Shown here: positions 8,448 through 16,911 of the stretch, one piece after another
How the letters are laid out: every line of letters begins with the position of its first letter
Numbering within the stretch: the stretch's first letter is position 1
Source: Xenococcus sp. PCC 7305
Lineage (GTDB): Bacteria > Cyanobacteriota > Cyanobacteriia > Cyanobacteriales > Xenococcaceae
NCBI RefSeq assembly: GCF_000332055.1
Contig: NZ_ALVZ01000224.1
Span: forward strand, 26,228-90,227
Length of the DNA: 64,000 bases
Reading direction: 5' to 3'
Notes under the pieces: generated by a model
Told to the model about the DNA's origin: nothing
Seen by the model: only the letters and a program-made list of their open reading frames with translations
The model's database searches: none
Translations under genes and position numbers: made by a program

Positions 8448-8741
8448 ATGGCTTCCTGCACAAAGAATATCACAATTCAACATCAACCAAGCCAAGCAAC
8501 TCTAGATGAGTTGGGCGTTTTTCAATGGTCTATTTGGACCAAGGAAGTATCGGAGTTTCCTTGGACTTATGATGAGGCAGAAACTTGTTATTTTTTAGCA
8601 GGAGATGTAATTGTAACTCCTGAGAGAGGGGAGCCTGTCACTATGGGGAAAGGAGATTTAGTTACTTTTCCTAGTGGCATGTCTTGTACTTGGAAAATTA
8701 ATAGTCCAGTACAAAAACATTACAATTTTGGGGAGATCTAA
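8448..8741 (+). CDS. Small cupin protein (EutQ/ureidoglycine-aminohydrolase-like)
   Basis: A 97-residue single-domain cupin of the COG3450/DUF861 type. Strands carry the pattern WSIWTKEVSEFPWTYDEAETCYFLAGDVIVTPE and MGKGDLVTFPSGMSCTWKI. In typical cupins the metal-binding His residues sit in the first motif, but here that block has Glu and Tyr instead of a GxHxH, so metal binding is uncertain. The fold assignment is good; the substrate is unknown. It is a single gene between the GST and the globin genes. Confidence 0.8.
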   Translation: MASCTKNITIQHQPSQATLDELGVFQWSIWTKEVSEFPWTYDEAETCYFLAGDVIVTPERGEPVTMGKGDLVTFPSGMSCTWKINSPVQKHYNFGEI

Positions 8742-8910
8742 TAGGGCCTATGTTCTTAATTCTTAAACTTCGAGTGGAACAATAAATGTTTCAATTAAAA
8801 ACGAAGTAATATTACATACTTTCTGCTGTCATAACCTCTTGTGAAGTATTTTAATGATATTTTGATTGATGTACGAGAGGTCAATGCAGTCGAAATATTA
8901 GGAGCATAAA

Positions 8911-9759
8911 ATGTCTTTACAAATAGGATTATTAGAGCAAAGTTTCAATTGTATTAGACCCTATGGCAAGCTGTTTGTTAGTAGCTTTCACGAAAACCTA
9001 TTTCAAACTAATCCAGAAATCAAATCTTTATTTATGGGAGTTGAGTCCCAAATTCAAAAAAATCGAATTTGGGATACTTTAGTCTTGATTATGGAAAATA
9101 TTCGGCATCCTAATCTTTTAAATAATACTCTTCAGGGATTGGGTGCAAGATTGTTTACCCATGGATTATTGCCCAAGCATTATCCTTTAGTAAAAAAAGC
9201 TTTCCTCGCAACATTTAAACAATTTTTGGGAAATGAATGGAATTCTGAATTGGAACAAGCTTGGAAAAATGCCTATACTTATTTCCATGATTTGATGCAA
9301 GAAGGCGCGGAAAGAGCTCGTCAGCAAATAGCGAGCAAAACCCCTGATACCTCCTCAGAGCATAAGGACGTAAGATTTAGAAAGTCTAAAACTTCTCCAG
9401 CAGCAAACGTCTTAGCGACCTCTAAAAGTCATTTAGAAAAAACTTTGGATTGGTTTCATCCCCAAAAGAAAGAGAAAATAAAAATCGAACTCGACAATTC
9501 AAAAGCTTCTAGTCAAACTGCATCGAAGACTGTAAAGGTAGAAACAACTAATCCTCAATCTACGCCAGGATACCAGTCGGCAACAATAGCAGCAACGGCT
9601 ACAGCCACCCAAATCAAGCCAATTATTACCGAACAGCCCAATCAAGATCAATCAGAAAGCCAATTTAGTGAGTCGAAGGATCAGTCCAAGAAAAGGTTAC
9701 TAGTTAGTGGTGGCGTTGCCGGGGCAATTGGAGTTATTTTGCTAATGATGTTGCTATAG
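8911..9759 (+). CDS. Globin-domain protein with C-terminal membrane anchor
   Basis: A 282-residue protein. Residues 1-135 form a single-domain (flavohaemoglobin-like) globin: His84 in LFTHGLLPKHYPLV fits the proximal F8 His, followed by the HYPLV motif, and Gln49 may be E7. The B10 position, Tyr in flavohaemoglobins, appears to be His27. Residues 136-258 are a low-complexity, charged Ser/Thr/Gln linker. Residues about 260-282 (LLVSGGVAGAIGVILLMMLL) are a terminal membrane helix, so the globin should face the cytoplasm as a tail-anchored protein. No FAD/NAD reductase module is present. Possible roles are NO or oxygen chemistry or sensing at a membrane. A single gene with no obvious partner. 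Confidence 0.8.
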   Translation: MSLQIGLLEQSFNCIRPYGKLFVSSFHENLFQTNPEIKSLFMGVESQIQKNRIWDTLVLIMENIRHPNLLNNTLQGLGARLFTHGLLPKHYPLVKKAFLATFKQFLGNEWNSELEQAWKNAYTYFHDLMQEGAERARQQIASKTPDTSSEHKDVRFRKSKTSPAANVLATSKSHLEKTLDWFHPQKKEKIKIELDNSKASSQTASKTVKVETTNPQSTPGYQSATIAATATATQIKPIITEQPNQDQSESQFSESKDQSKKRLLVSGGVAGAIGVILLMMLL

Positions 9760-10084
9760 ACTTGAACATTCTTCCCAAACTAAATGAATGACTAAGATAG
9801 TGAACGATATCACGGCCACTTCCATTGGGGGATTTTTGTTGACTTTTCAGAAACTAAAAAATCAACAAAATTGACTAAAAGTCTTGCTATCATTAGTTTC
9901 TAGCCTTTATTTCGGGGTATTTTTTCCTTCTGCCCTCTGCCCTCTGCCTTCACCCCGTCAGGGGCTTTTGACTTCCCTGTAGCAGCACTAGGTAAATCGC
10001 AAATCCGAAAATGATTTTTCCTGTAGACGTTAAGCGACTTAAGGTTTAAATTGTATATCAGCTCTTGATCTTATTAATTCTAAT
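9760..10084. other. Intergenic region with inverted repeat and dispersed repeat
   Basis: Contains a perfect 9-bp inverted repeat (TTTTGTTGA at 9834-9842 and its complement at 9862-9870), then a dispersed 80-bp element (9894-9973) that recurs downstream of ksgA. No gene is seen. Confidence 0.6.
9894..9973. repeat. Dispersed repeat element, copy 1
   Basis: Starts TAGTTTCTAG, contains TATTTTTTCCTTCTGCCC, a CTGCCCT tract and CACCCCGTCAGGG, and ends CTTTTGACT. The copy at 28383-28470 matches nearly base for base, differing mainly by one extra heptamer and a few substitutions. The CTGCC tract is embedded in a longer conserved unit. Confidence 0.8.
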
Positions 10085-10846
10085 ATGAAATATAAAATAA
10101 CGACATTATCTAATTTATCTTTATGTATAGTATTATTCGCCAGTATCTTCAGTGGGGCCACGGTAAATTCTCCCTCAACCAAAGCGATCGCACAGATCGC
10201 CCAGGCACAAGAAACCAAAGAGGATAAGTTAGCTAAGGCTGGAGAAGCCACCATCGGAATGTTTGATGCTCTAATTGCTGGAGAGTTTGAGCAGGCTAGA
10301 GGATATCTTAGCCCCAGCATCAAGGAATATACAACTGCTGCCCAGATTGAACAGCAATGGCAAAAAATCCTGGACAACATGGGTGCTTTTGTCGAATATA
10401 AGAAGATTCGCCCCACGACTGTTTTCGATGACTACACTGTTCTGGTAAGTGCTAGATTTGAAAGTATCATCACTGATTTTGCCGTCACCTTAGACAGTGA
10501 GCGACAAATTACTTCCGTAGATTTTCTTTGGATTGGCAATATTCAAGAAAATGCTGAGAATTTTGTTGATGCTTTAGCAGATGGCAATTATGCGACAGCC
10601 AGAAGCCTCTTTGCTCCCAAGCTAAAAGAGAACTTTTTACCTGAAGATTTAGAACAAGGATGGCAAGAGGTTTTAGCAGAAGCCGGTTCGTTTAAAGGTC
10701 GTTCCGAGTCAAAAAGAGTGGAAAGTTCTGGTTCCGATCTGGTGCTTGTCAATCTTGAGTTTGAGCGAGAGAACCGCAGCTTAATGATTATTTTCAATCC
10801 TCTCAAACAAATTGTGGGGGTAGATTTCCCCGAGGAGGAAGAGTAG
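10085..10846 (+). CDS. Secreted protein with two DUF3887-like repeats
   Basis: A 253-residue protein. Residues 1-40 form a signal peptide with hydrophobic core LCIVLFASIFSGATV; cleavage is likely near AQA. The mature part has two similar halves. Each starts with a helix containing (A/V)xxxFDAL-x-G-x-(F/Y)xxAR-x-x-(L/F)xP and ends with a strand pair, at about 50-155 and 158-250. This duplicated DUF3887 layout (NTF2-like, cystatin-type fold) is common in small periplasmic proteins. The stop is followed by further in-frame stops at 10847-10852. Function unknown. It converges on the pLGIC gene. Confidence 0.75.
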   Translation: MKYKITTLSNLSLCIVLFASIFSGATVNSPSTKAIAQIAQAQETKEDKLAKAGEATIGMFDALIAGEFEQARGYLSPSIKEYTTAAQIEQQWQKILDNMGAFVEYKKIRPTTVFDDYTVLVSARFESIITDFAVTLDSERQITSVDFLWIGNIQENAENFVDALADGNYATARSLFAPKLKENFLPEDLEQGWQEVLAEAGSFKGRSESKRVESSGSDLVLVNLEFERENRSLMIIFNPLKQIVGVDFPEEEE

Positions 10847-10865
10847 TAATAATCTTTTCAAACAA

Positions 10866-10926
10866 GGCACTAGTGATGCTGGGCGGAAGTAATTAGTAAT
10901 AAGTACGTTTATTCCGCCTACGCCTA
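10866..10926. repeat. Palindromic repeat element with AGTAATAAG core
   Basis: A GGCGGAA ... TTCCGCC inverted repeat encloses AGTAATTAGTAATAAG. The same GCGGAAGTAATAAG core occurs at 24715 and 28360, so this is one member of a dispersed palindromic family. It sits between two convergent genes and overlaps the 3' end of the channel gene. Confidence 0.6.
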
Positions 10927-12849
10927 GGAGATGATTAAAACTAGAGCAAAAACTATTAAATACAGCACTGGATAGCCCCAGATAGTAAACTGGTCAAGTT
11001 CCTCGGCCTTTTCTGCTTCGCCAGAAATCTCCAAACGTCTTAAATATACATTAAGCAGTACAATTACCCCGCTGATGAGAAACATCGCAATTAAAATTTC
11101 GTCGAGAAATGTGACATAGCCGAGACGAGGTAATTCGTCAGATAAGGTGAAGTTGAAGGCAATAAAAAGCAATAAGTTTCCACTGGCAATGTCAACTCGT
11201 TTGCCATAATCTCGGAGGAAAAAAGGCAGCCAAGAGACAATAATAATCACAAAAATAGGGATAAACAAACGCAGAACATAGTAGTTGAGATGCCGTTTCG
11301 CCTGAAAATGAAAGGAAAAGCGGCTACTAAAATCCCCTGTGTTAAGATTTTGGCGAGATATTGTAACCCCAGAACTAGTAACAACCCACTCTTCCTCCCC
11401 AAGTTGTTGACCGACTTCACTAAACCCTTCCAATTCTTCGTAAATATAAAATCTCTCGGGTAAAATTGAGTCGATATGAATGTAAAAGTCTTGTTTATCG
11501 AGAGGATACTGTCTGAAATCGAAATCTGGAGCTTGTAATGTTGTGGTAAATCGCTCGAAATAAAACACTCTTCCATCGGACAAGACGACCGCCAGAGTGT
11601 TTTGGGAAAAACGCTTACCTTGCTGATTAAAAATCGTAAATGTAGGAAGTGTTAAGCCTTGTTCGGTTACAAAACGAGCAAAATTATCACTTCTAAATTG
11701 CTTAAAACGACATTGACAGGTATCGGGACTAAAGGCCAAATTAGAATCTTCATATTCCATACGAAGACTAGCAACAATACCAAAATTCTCTTCTTTTTGA
11801 TTGATACCTGTAATTTGTTGTAGCTTGAGCCCGATCTGCACAGGAGTCGGTTGTTGCAAAATTGGGGGGCCAATTGGTTCGGCCTCACCCGTTAAAACTT
11901 CAGGTCGATTAATCCCAATTAGCAGACGATACTCTCCATTTGTGGGAGGTTTATTTTCTGGGTTACTGAGAATTTTTAATTGGAAATCGGAATTTTGCCG
12001 ATCCTGAAATTCGTATTCAAACTTTGCTTGAGTTTGTTCTCCTAAAGAGTTGTCCCTTCTCAATAATTTATTACCATAATCTCGCAGCTCAATAATCGGT
12101 TTGAGATCTCCAGATATGGCTTCAACCCAAACATATAGATTATCACCAGCTTTGAAATCTTTGAGGCTCAAAGTCCTTGAGGGGTTGTCGGCACTCAAAG
12201 AACCCGAAACGGTTTCTACCGAAAGATTGGGGTCAGCAAGAATTGTTTCTAGACTAGCAATTTGCGCGTCTGTGGATTCGGCTTCTCCTGTAAGAACTTC
12301 GGGTTGGTCAATCCCTAGCAGTAAATTGTATTCACCAAATGTTCTTGTGTAAACTGAGCTGGAAACTATTAGTTGATAGTCCCCAACTTCCCGAACTTGG
12401 AACTCAAAGGCTGCATCATAGCCTTCGCCGCTATCATCATCCCAAGTCAAAAAAGTAGCATTGGCAAAATTAGAAAACATCTCCAGGGGATCTTGACCCT
12501 TGGCAACTGCTTGCTCTTTTTGCTTCCTAAAATCAGTTCTGAGATTTGACCAGTCTGAACGCTGGTTTGAGAGTGCAATTATGGGGTCTAAATTGCCTGA
12601 TACGCCCTTTATGTAGGCATAAAAAGTTTCTCCTGGTTGCAGATCGGCAATTGTATAAACGTCAGTTTCCCCAGCATCAAGAGAACCTGTTAAACTCTGA
12701 ACTGCCGCTGATGAGGGGGCCTGAGCCGTAGCCGAATTTAGAAGCAAGCTCAAAGCTAACCCCAACAAAAACAAGACCGAACAGAAGCTATAGGGAATTT
12801 TCTGGCGGAGCCGATATAAAATTCGAGTTATTCCTTGGATAAAAACCAC
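10924..12849 (-). CDS. Pentameric ligand-gated ion channel with two N-terminal PPC-like domains
   Basis: A 641-residue protein with a signal peptide (hydrophobic core at about 20-42, cleavage near ATAQA). Two PPC-type beta-sandwich domains follow, at about 50-185 and 210-325, each opening with SGSL-x-AG/DN-x-D/R and closing with a (D/E)YxLLxGI-(D/N)xPEVLTGEAE repeat. The extracellular ligand-binding domain (about 330-515) carries the pro-loop signature FRQYPLDKQDFYI. Four membrane helices follow: M1 RLFIPIFVIIIVSWLPFFL, the M2 pore-lining DIASGNLLLFIAFNF, M3 after LPRLGYVTFLDEIL, and M4 at the C-terminus. This is a Cys-loop-receptor-like channel without the disulphide, like GLIC. Extra N-terminal domains recall DeCLIC. 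Ligand and ion selectivity are unknown. Confidence 0.85.
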   Translation of the reverse strand: MVFIQGITRILYRLRQKIPYSFCSVLFLLGLALSLLLNSATAQAPSSAAVQSLTGSLDAGETDVYTIADLQPGETFYAYIKGVSGNLDPIIALSNQRSDWSNLRTDFRKQKEQAVAKGQDPLEMFSNFANATFLTWDDDSGEGYDAAFEFQVREVGDYQLIVSSSVYTRTFGEYNLLLGIDQPEVLTGEAESTDAQIASLETILADPNLSVETVSGSLSADNPSRTLSLKDFKAGDNLYVWVEAISGDLKPIIELRDYGNKLLRRDNSLGEQTQAKFEYEFQDRQNSDFQLKILSNPENKPPTNGEYRLLIGINRPEVLTGEAEPIGPPILQQPTPVQIGLKLQQITGINQKEENFGIVASLRMEYEDSNLAFSPDTCQCRFKQFRSDNFARFVTEQGLTLPTFTIFNQQGKRFSQNTLAVVLSDGRVFYFERFTTTLQAPDFDFRQYPLDKQDFYIHIDSILPERFYIYEELEGFSEVGQQLGEEEWVVTSSGVTISRQNLNTGDFSSRFSFHFQAKRHLNYYVLRLFIPIFVIIIVSWLPFFLRDYGKRVDIASGNLLLFIAFNFTLSDELPRLGYVTFLDEILIAMFLISGVIVLLNVYLRRLEISGEAEKAEELDQFTIWGYPVLYLIVFALVLIIS

Positions 12850-12868
12850 ATGTTTACAGATTCGAGTT

Positions 12869-15505
12869 TTAATTATTGCTCATTGTCCCATGATTCATTT
12901 CTTTCTCAATTATCGCGATCGCGCTGGCAACAGACTCAGGGAAAATTACCACTAAATTTCCCGTTTCGGCATTTTTAAATGCTGTTTGCATCGCTTCAGC
13001 TTCATCAAGAATAGTTTCATAGGAGAGATTGGGATTTTCCTGAAGAACCCCTTTAGAAATTAGATCGGCTACTTCCCCAGGCTCGCGATCGCGTTTATCA
13101 TAATCTTCTTTAATAATGATTTGATCAAATACTTGAGCCGCGATTTCTCCGAGTAAGATTAAATCTTCATTTCTGCGATCGCCAGGACCGCCGATAATGC
13201 CGATTCTCCGTCCTTGCCAATTCTGGACAAAACTACCAACAGCTCTGTAACCGTGAGGATTATGGGCATAATCTAGTAAAACTTTATAATCACCCACATC
13301 AAAGAGATTCATTCTCCCAGGAGTTTGTTGAGCCGAGGGATTAAAGGTTCTAACTCCCCTCCGAATAGTCTCAATATCAACTCCCTGGGCAAAACTAGCC
13401 AAACAAGCAGCTAAGGCATTAGCAATCATAAAGTCTGCCATGCCTGCCATGGTTACTGGACAGTTGACAGCTTTTTCTACTCTGATAGTCCAATCACCCT
13501 CTAAAATGGAAATATAACCATTTTCATATACCGCAGCTAATCCCTTGCGCCGAGTATGTTCGACAATAATCGGATTATCAGGATTCATGGAAAAATAGGC
13601 AATTTTACAATTAAGCTTCTCCGCCATTGCCGCAACCAAAGGATCATCAGCATTCAAAACCGCATAGCCATCAGCTTTGACCGTTTCTGCGATAACCCCT
13701 TTGACCTTGGCCATTTGCTCAATGGTATTAATATCACCTAGCCCCAAATGGTCGGCCGCGACATTGAGCACCACTCCAATATCACAAGAATCAAAGGCTA
13801 AGCCCGATCGCAGAATCCCACCTCTAGCAGATTCTAAAATTGCGACTTCGACTGTAGGATCTTTAAGAATCATGCTGGCACTATAGGGCCCGGTATTATC
13901 TCCTTTCTCAGCTAAATAGTCCCCGATGTAAACCCCATCTGTGCTGGTGAACCCAACTGTTTTTCCTGTTTGGCGATAAATATGCGCCGTCAGGCGAGTG
14001 GTGGTTGTTTTACCATTGGTCCCTGTGATCGCAACAATTGGGATGCGAGAAGGCGTGTTGGGAGGAAAGAGCATATCGAGAACCGACGCGCCAACATTAC
14101 GGGGTAATCCCTGGCTGGGGGCCGCATGCATCCGAAAACCTGGTGCGGCATTAACTTCGACGACCACCCCATTAGCTTCTCTTAGGGGTTTACTAATATC
14201 GGGAGTGACCACATCAATGCCTGCAATATCCAAACCAATTATCTTGGCAACTCGTTGGGCGATCCAAACATTTTCGGGATGAATCTCATCGGTGCGATCT
14301 ATGGCGATACCGCCTGTACTCAGATTCGCTGTTGCCCTTAAATAGGCAATATCACCTTTGGGCAACACAGTTGTTAATTGATAACCCTGCTTTTCTAAAA
14401 CCCCCAGAGAAGTTTGATCAACAATAATTTTTGTCAGAATATTATCGTGACCATCGCCTCTTCTGGGATCATTATTGGTGATCTTAATCAATTCGGCGAT
14501 CGTGGTCGCCCCATCACCAACGACATGAGCCGGAATTCTTTCTGCCACCGCAATCACCTTGCCATTCACGACTAATATGCGGTGATCGTTGCCCAGATAA
14601 TAATGTTCGACAATTACAGAACGAGTTTTGGAAGCATCACTTGCCAAATCGTAGGCGGCCTCTGCCTCTGACCAGCTATTGATATCTATCGTGATGCCTC
14701 GCCCGTGATTACCATCTAGAGGCTTAATTACAATGGGATAACCTCCCAACCTAGCGATCGCCTCTTCTAATTCATCCAAATACTGAATTACTTCGCCTTG
14801 GGGAACGGGAATACCAGAATCGCCTAGGATAGTTTTTGTGCCTTCTTTATCACAGGCCAATTCCACGCCTAAGATGCTAGTATTACCTGTTAAAGTTGCC
14901 TGGATACGTTTTTGTCTGACCCCATAGCCTAGTTGCAACATCGCACGGGTACTGAGCCACATCCAAGGAATTTTACGGGTTTCGACTTCTTTGATAATAG
15001 TCTCGGTAGAAGGGCCCAAAGCAGTACTAGCACGTAACTCTTTGAGATCGCTGATATCTTGCGCCAACTCATCAGGGGAATAGCTGCCAGTCTCGACAAT
15101 GGAGTTGCAAAGCCTCACCGCTGCGCGACCTGCGTAACGACCGGCTTGTTCTTCTATATATTCATAGACGACATTAAACACCCCGACTTCTGCGGTTTCT
15201 CTAGTGCGGCCAAAACCAACCAACATTCCTGCTAGTTCCTGTAATTCCAGGGCGACATGCTCAACAATATGTCCCATGAGGGTTCCTTCCTGAACTCTTT
15301 CGAGAAAGCCACCTCGATGCCCAGGAGAACAATAATGCTCAATCAAACTTGGTAGCGTCTTAATTAAGCCATCATAAAAGCCAGGAATTTCATTGGAAGT
15401 TACTTCTGTTAACTCTTCGAGATCTAGTCTCATTACAATGAGTTTATTCCGTTTAATACTCCAGTAATTGGGCCCTCTTAATGTTTGGGTTTTGAGTATT
15501 TTCAT
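12869..15505 (-). CDS. cphA: Cyanophycin synthetase CphA
   Basis: A full-length 878-residue enzyme that polymerises aspartate and arginine into cyanophycin, the cyanobacterial nitrogen reserve, using ATP. The N-terminal domain (1-160) is followed by an ATP-grasp module (about 220-480; KPLDGNHGRGI, EVNAAPGFRMH) and a Mur-ligase-like module with P-loop ITGTNGKTTTTR at about residue 495 and FDVGDYKVLLDYAHNPHG at about 745. It lies 144 nt downstream of cphB on the same strand, the usual cphB-cphA order. Within the coding sequence the HIP1 octamer is frequent. Secure identification. Confidence 0.97.
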   Translation of the reverse strand: MKILKTQTLRGPNYWSIKRNKLIVMRLDLEELTEVTSNEIPGFYDGLIKTLPSLIEHYCSPGHRGGFLERVQEGTLMGHIVEHVALELQELAGMLVGFGRTRETAEVGVFNVVYEYIEEQAGRYAGRAAVRLCNSIVETGSYSPDELAQDISDLKELRASTALGPSTETIIKEVETRKIPWMWLSTRAMLQLGYGVRQKRIQATLTGNTSILGVELACDKEGTKTILGDSGIPVPQGEVIQYLDELEEAIARLGGYPIVIKPLDGNHGRGITIDINSWSEAEAAYDLASDASKTRSVIVEHYYLGNDHRILVVNGKVIAVAERIPAHVVGDGATTIAELIKITNNDPRRGDGHDNILTKIIVDQTSLGVLEKQGYQLTTVLPKGDIAYLRATANLSTGGIAIDRTDEIHPENVWIAQRVAKIIGLDIAGIDVVTPDISKPLREANGVVVEVNAAPGFRMHAAPSQGLPRNVGASVLDMLFPPNTPSRIPIVAITGTNGKTTTTRLTAHIYRQTGKTVGFTSTDGVYIGDYLAEKGDNTGPYSASMILKDPTVEVAILESARGGILRSGLAFDSCDIGVVLNVAADHLGLGDINTIEQMAKVKGVIAETVKADGYAVLNADDPLVAAMAEKLNCKIAYFSMNPDNPIIVEHTRRKGLAAVYENGYISILEGDWTIRVEKAVNCPVTMAGMADFMIANALAACLASFAQGVDIETIRRGVRTFNPSAQQTPGRMNLFDVGDYKVLLDYAHNPHGYRAVGSFVQNWQGRRIGIIGGPGDRRNEDLILLGEIAAQVFDQIIIKEDYDKRDREPGEVADLISKGVLQENPNLSYETILDEAEAMQTAFKNAETGNLVVIFPESVASAIAIIEKEMNHGTMSNN

Positions 15506-15629
15506 CTTATCTTGATTTTTACAGGTTATAACAGGAGCAAAAAGGCAATGTTTAATATATCAGTCTCTCGTTGCTTGGATAGAGGAAACTGTTCACCAAG
15601 AACATTTTGCAATTGTTATGGTCAACTTT

Positions 15630-15660
15630 TAACTGCTAACTACTAACTGCTAACTGATTG
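15630..15660. repeat. AACTGCT/TAACTGC short repeat at the cphB stop
   Basis: The tandem TAACTGC-type units run directly into the last codons of cphB. The TAG stop (minus strand) is the first unit of the repeat. Confidence 0.7.
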
Positions 15661-16492
15661 GCTGATTGTTTAGTAAATCGTAGCGATCGCCGTAATGCAA
15701 TAAGTGCAATCTAATATTATGCATGCCAATGGGTTCTGTCCCTTGAACTTGGTCACGATTATTGCCAGACACCTGAGTTGCATCAACAATAGTAACTGTC
15801 CCACAACCTAAAACCCTAATAGTGCCGTCACTTTCGAACATGGCGCAAGTATCCTCATCTATCCCCACACCCAATAAATTGGGATGGGCAGAAATCGCAC
15901 TCAAAAGCCTTGCCAGGCGATTCCGATTGTGAAAATGCTGATCGACTAAAACTTCGGGAATGATACCAAAACCAATTGCCATATCCACCAAGGCACGATT
16001 GGGGCATTCTCCACTGCCACCACCAGAAATCATTTGTGAACCCATAACCGCAGCGCCAGCACTAGTTCCGGCCAAAGCAATTTCTTTCTTTTTCACTCGC
16101 TCGATAATGAGATTCATCAGAGGAGTTTCTGCCAACAAGCCACAGAGCCTTAGTTGATCTCCACCAGTCATGAAAATACCAGTGCATTCTTCGACAAATT
16201 CTAGATATCTGCTGTCACTACCGCGATCGCGATCGCGCACATCTAAAACTTGAATATCTTTTACTCCCATAGACTGAAAAATCTGGAAATAACGTTCACC
16301 GATAATAGCTGGCTCGCGAGATGCTGAGGGAATAATTCCAATCTTGGCCTCAGGGCCACCAGAACGGTCACAAAATGTTTGGAGAATTTCTTTTCCATGT
16401 ACTTTGTCTTCTGCTCCACCAATTACAAGAATCGCTGTTTTAGTTGCTTGTGGAGGGGCAGTGGCTTCAATCTGGTTGTCAATCTTGAGCAT
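15650..16492 (-). CDS. cphB: Cyanophycinase CphB
   Basis: A serine-type exopeptidase (S51 family) that releases beta-Asp-Arg dipeptides from cyanophycin. The nucleophile motif AGTSAGAAVMG is present. FMTGGDQLRLCG, VDQHFHNRNRLARLL and GIDEDTCAMFE are all conserved family blocks, and VIGGAEDKVHG opens the domain. The open frame extends to 16573 (307 residues), but the conserved part begins shortly after the ATG at 16492, which I prefer; another ATG lies at 16510. The last residues and the TAG stop overlap a TAACTGC tandem repeat. Upstream of cphA on the same strand, forming the standard cyanophycin pair. Confidence 0.93.
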   Translation of the reverse strand: MLKIDNQIEATAPPQATKTAILVIGGAEDKVHGKEILQTFCDRSGGPEAKIGIIPSASREPAIIGERYFQIFQSMGVKDIQVLDVRDRDRGSDSRYLEFVEECTGIFMTGGDQLRLCGLLAETPLMNLIIERVKKKEIALAGTSAGAAVMGSQMISGGGSGECPNRALVDMAIGFGIIPEVLVDQHFHNRNRLARLLSAISAHPNLLGVGIDEDTCAMFESDGTIRVLGCGTVTIVDATQVSGNNRDQVQGTEPIGMHNIRLHLLHYGDRYDLLNNQPIS

Positions 16493-16598
16493 AGCTTGGC
16501 TTACTATCATCGGGATATTATAGATGCTTAGTGTGGTTGTTTTAAGGTTTTGTTTAGCTTTTAATCTTCCCAAATTGGCTTATCTTTGTCAAACATGG

Positions 16599-16640
16599 GA
16601 AGGCAGAGGGCAGGGGGCAGATGGCAGATGGCAGATGGCA
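16599..16640. repeat. GGCAGAGGGCAG-type tandem repeat
   Basis: Reverse-complement form of the CTGCCCT repeat, with GGCAGAT units, directly before the Uma2 fragment. Confidence 0.7.
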
Positions 16641-16651
16641 ATAATTTATTT

Positions 16652-16900
16652 ATGATGAGAATAAGAGGAACTCCCAATCATAATCTGATCTCAGGTAATT
16701 TTTACACTTTCCTCAAATTAGTTTTACGGGGCAAGGACCATAGGGTTTTTATGACTGATTTACGCCTCCAGATTCCTCGATATAACGTTTATACCCATCC
16801 AGATATTATGGTAGTTAAAAACAAACTGGTTTTGCAGGATAATCGTAATGACACCGTTACAAATCCCTTAATGATTTGCGAAGATATTAGACTAAGTTAA
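16652..16900 (+). pseudogene. Uma2-family endonuclease fragment (DUF820)
   Basis: The frame from an ATG at 16652 gives about 82 residues. From NHNLISGNFYTFL through VFMTDLRLQIPRYNVYTHPDIMVV to the DNRNDTVTNPLMICEDI block it matches the middle of Uma2 (DUF820) proteins, abundant PD-(D/E)XK-like nuclease-fold proteins of cyanobacteria. Usual members are about 180-200 residues. Here both the N-terminal EEY..LVNGE part and the C-terminal Glu-bearing half are gone: the N-terminal side is repeat DNA and a stop follows shortly before trmD. It is probably a decayed remnant. A functional short protein cannot be excluded. Confidence 0.65.
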
Positions 16901-16911
16901 ATTTAAAAAGC

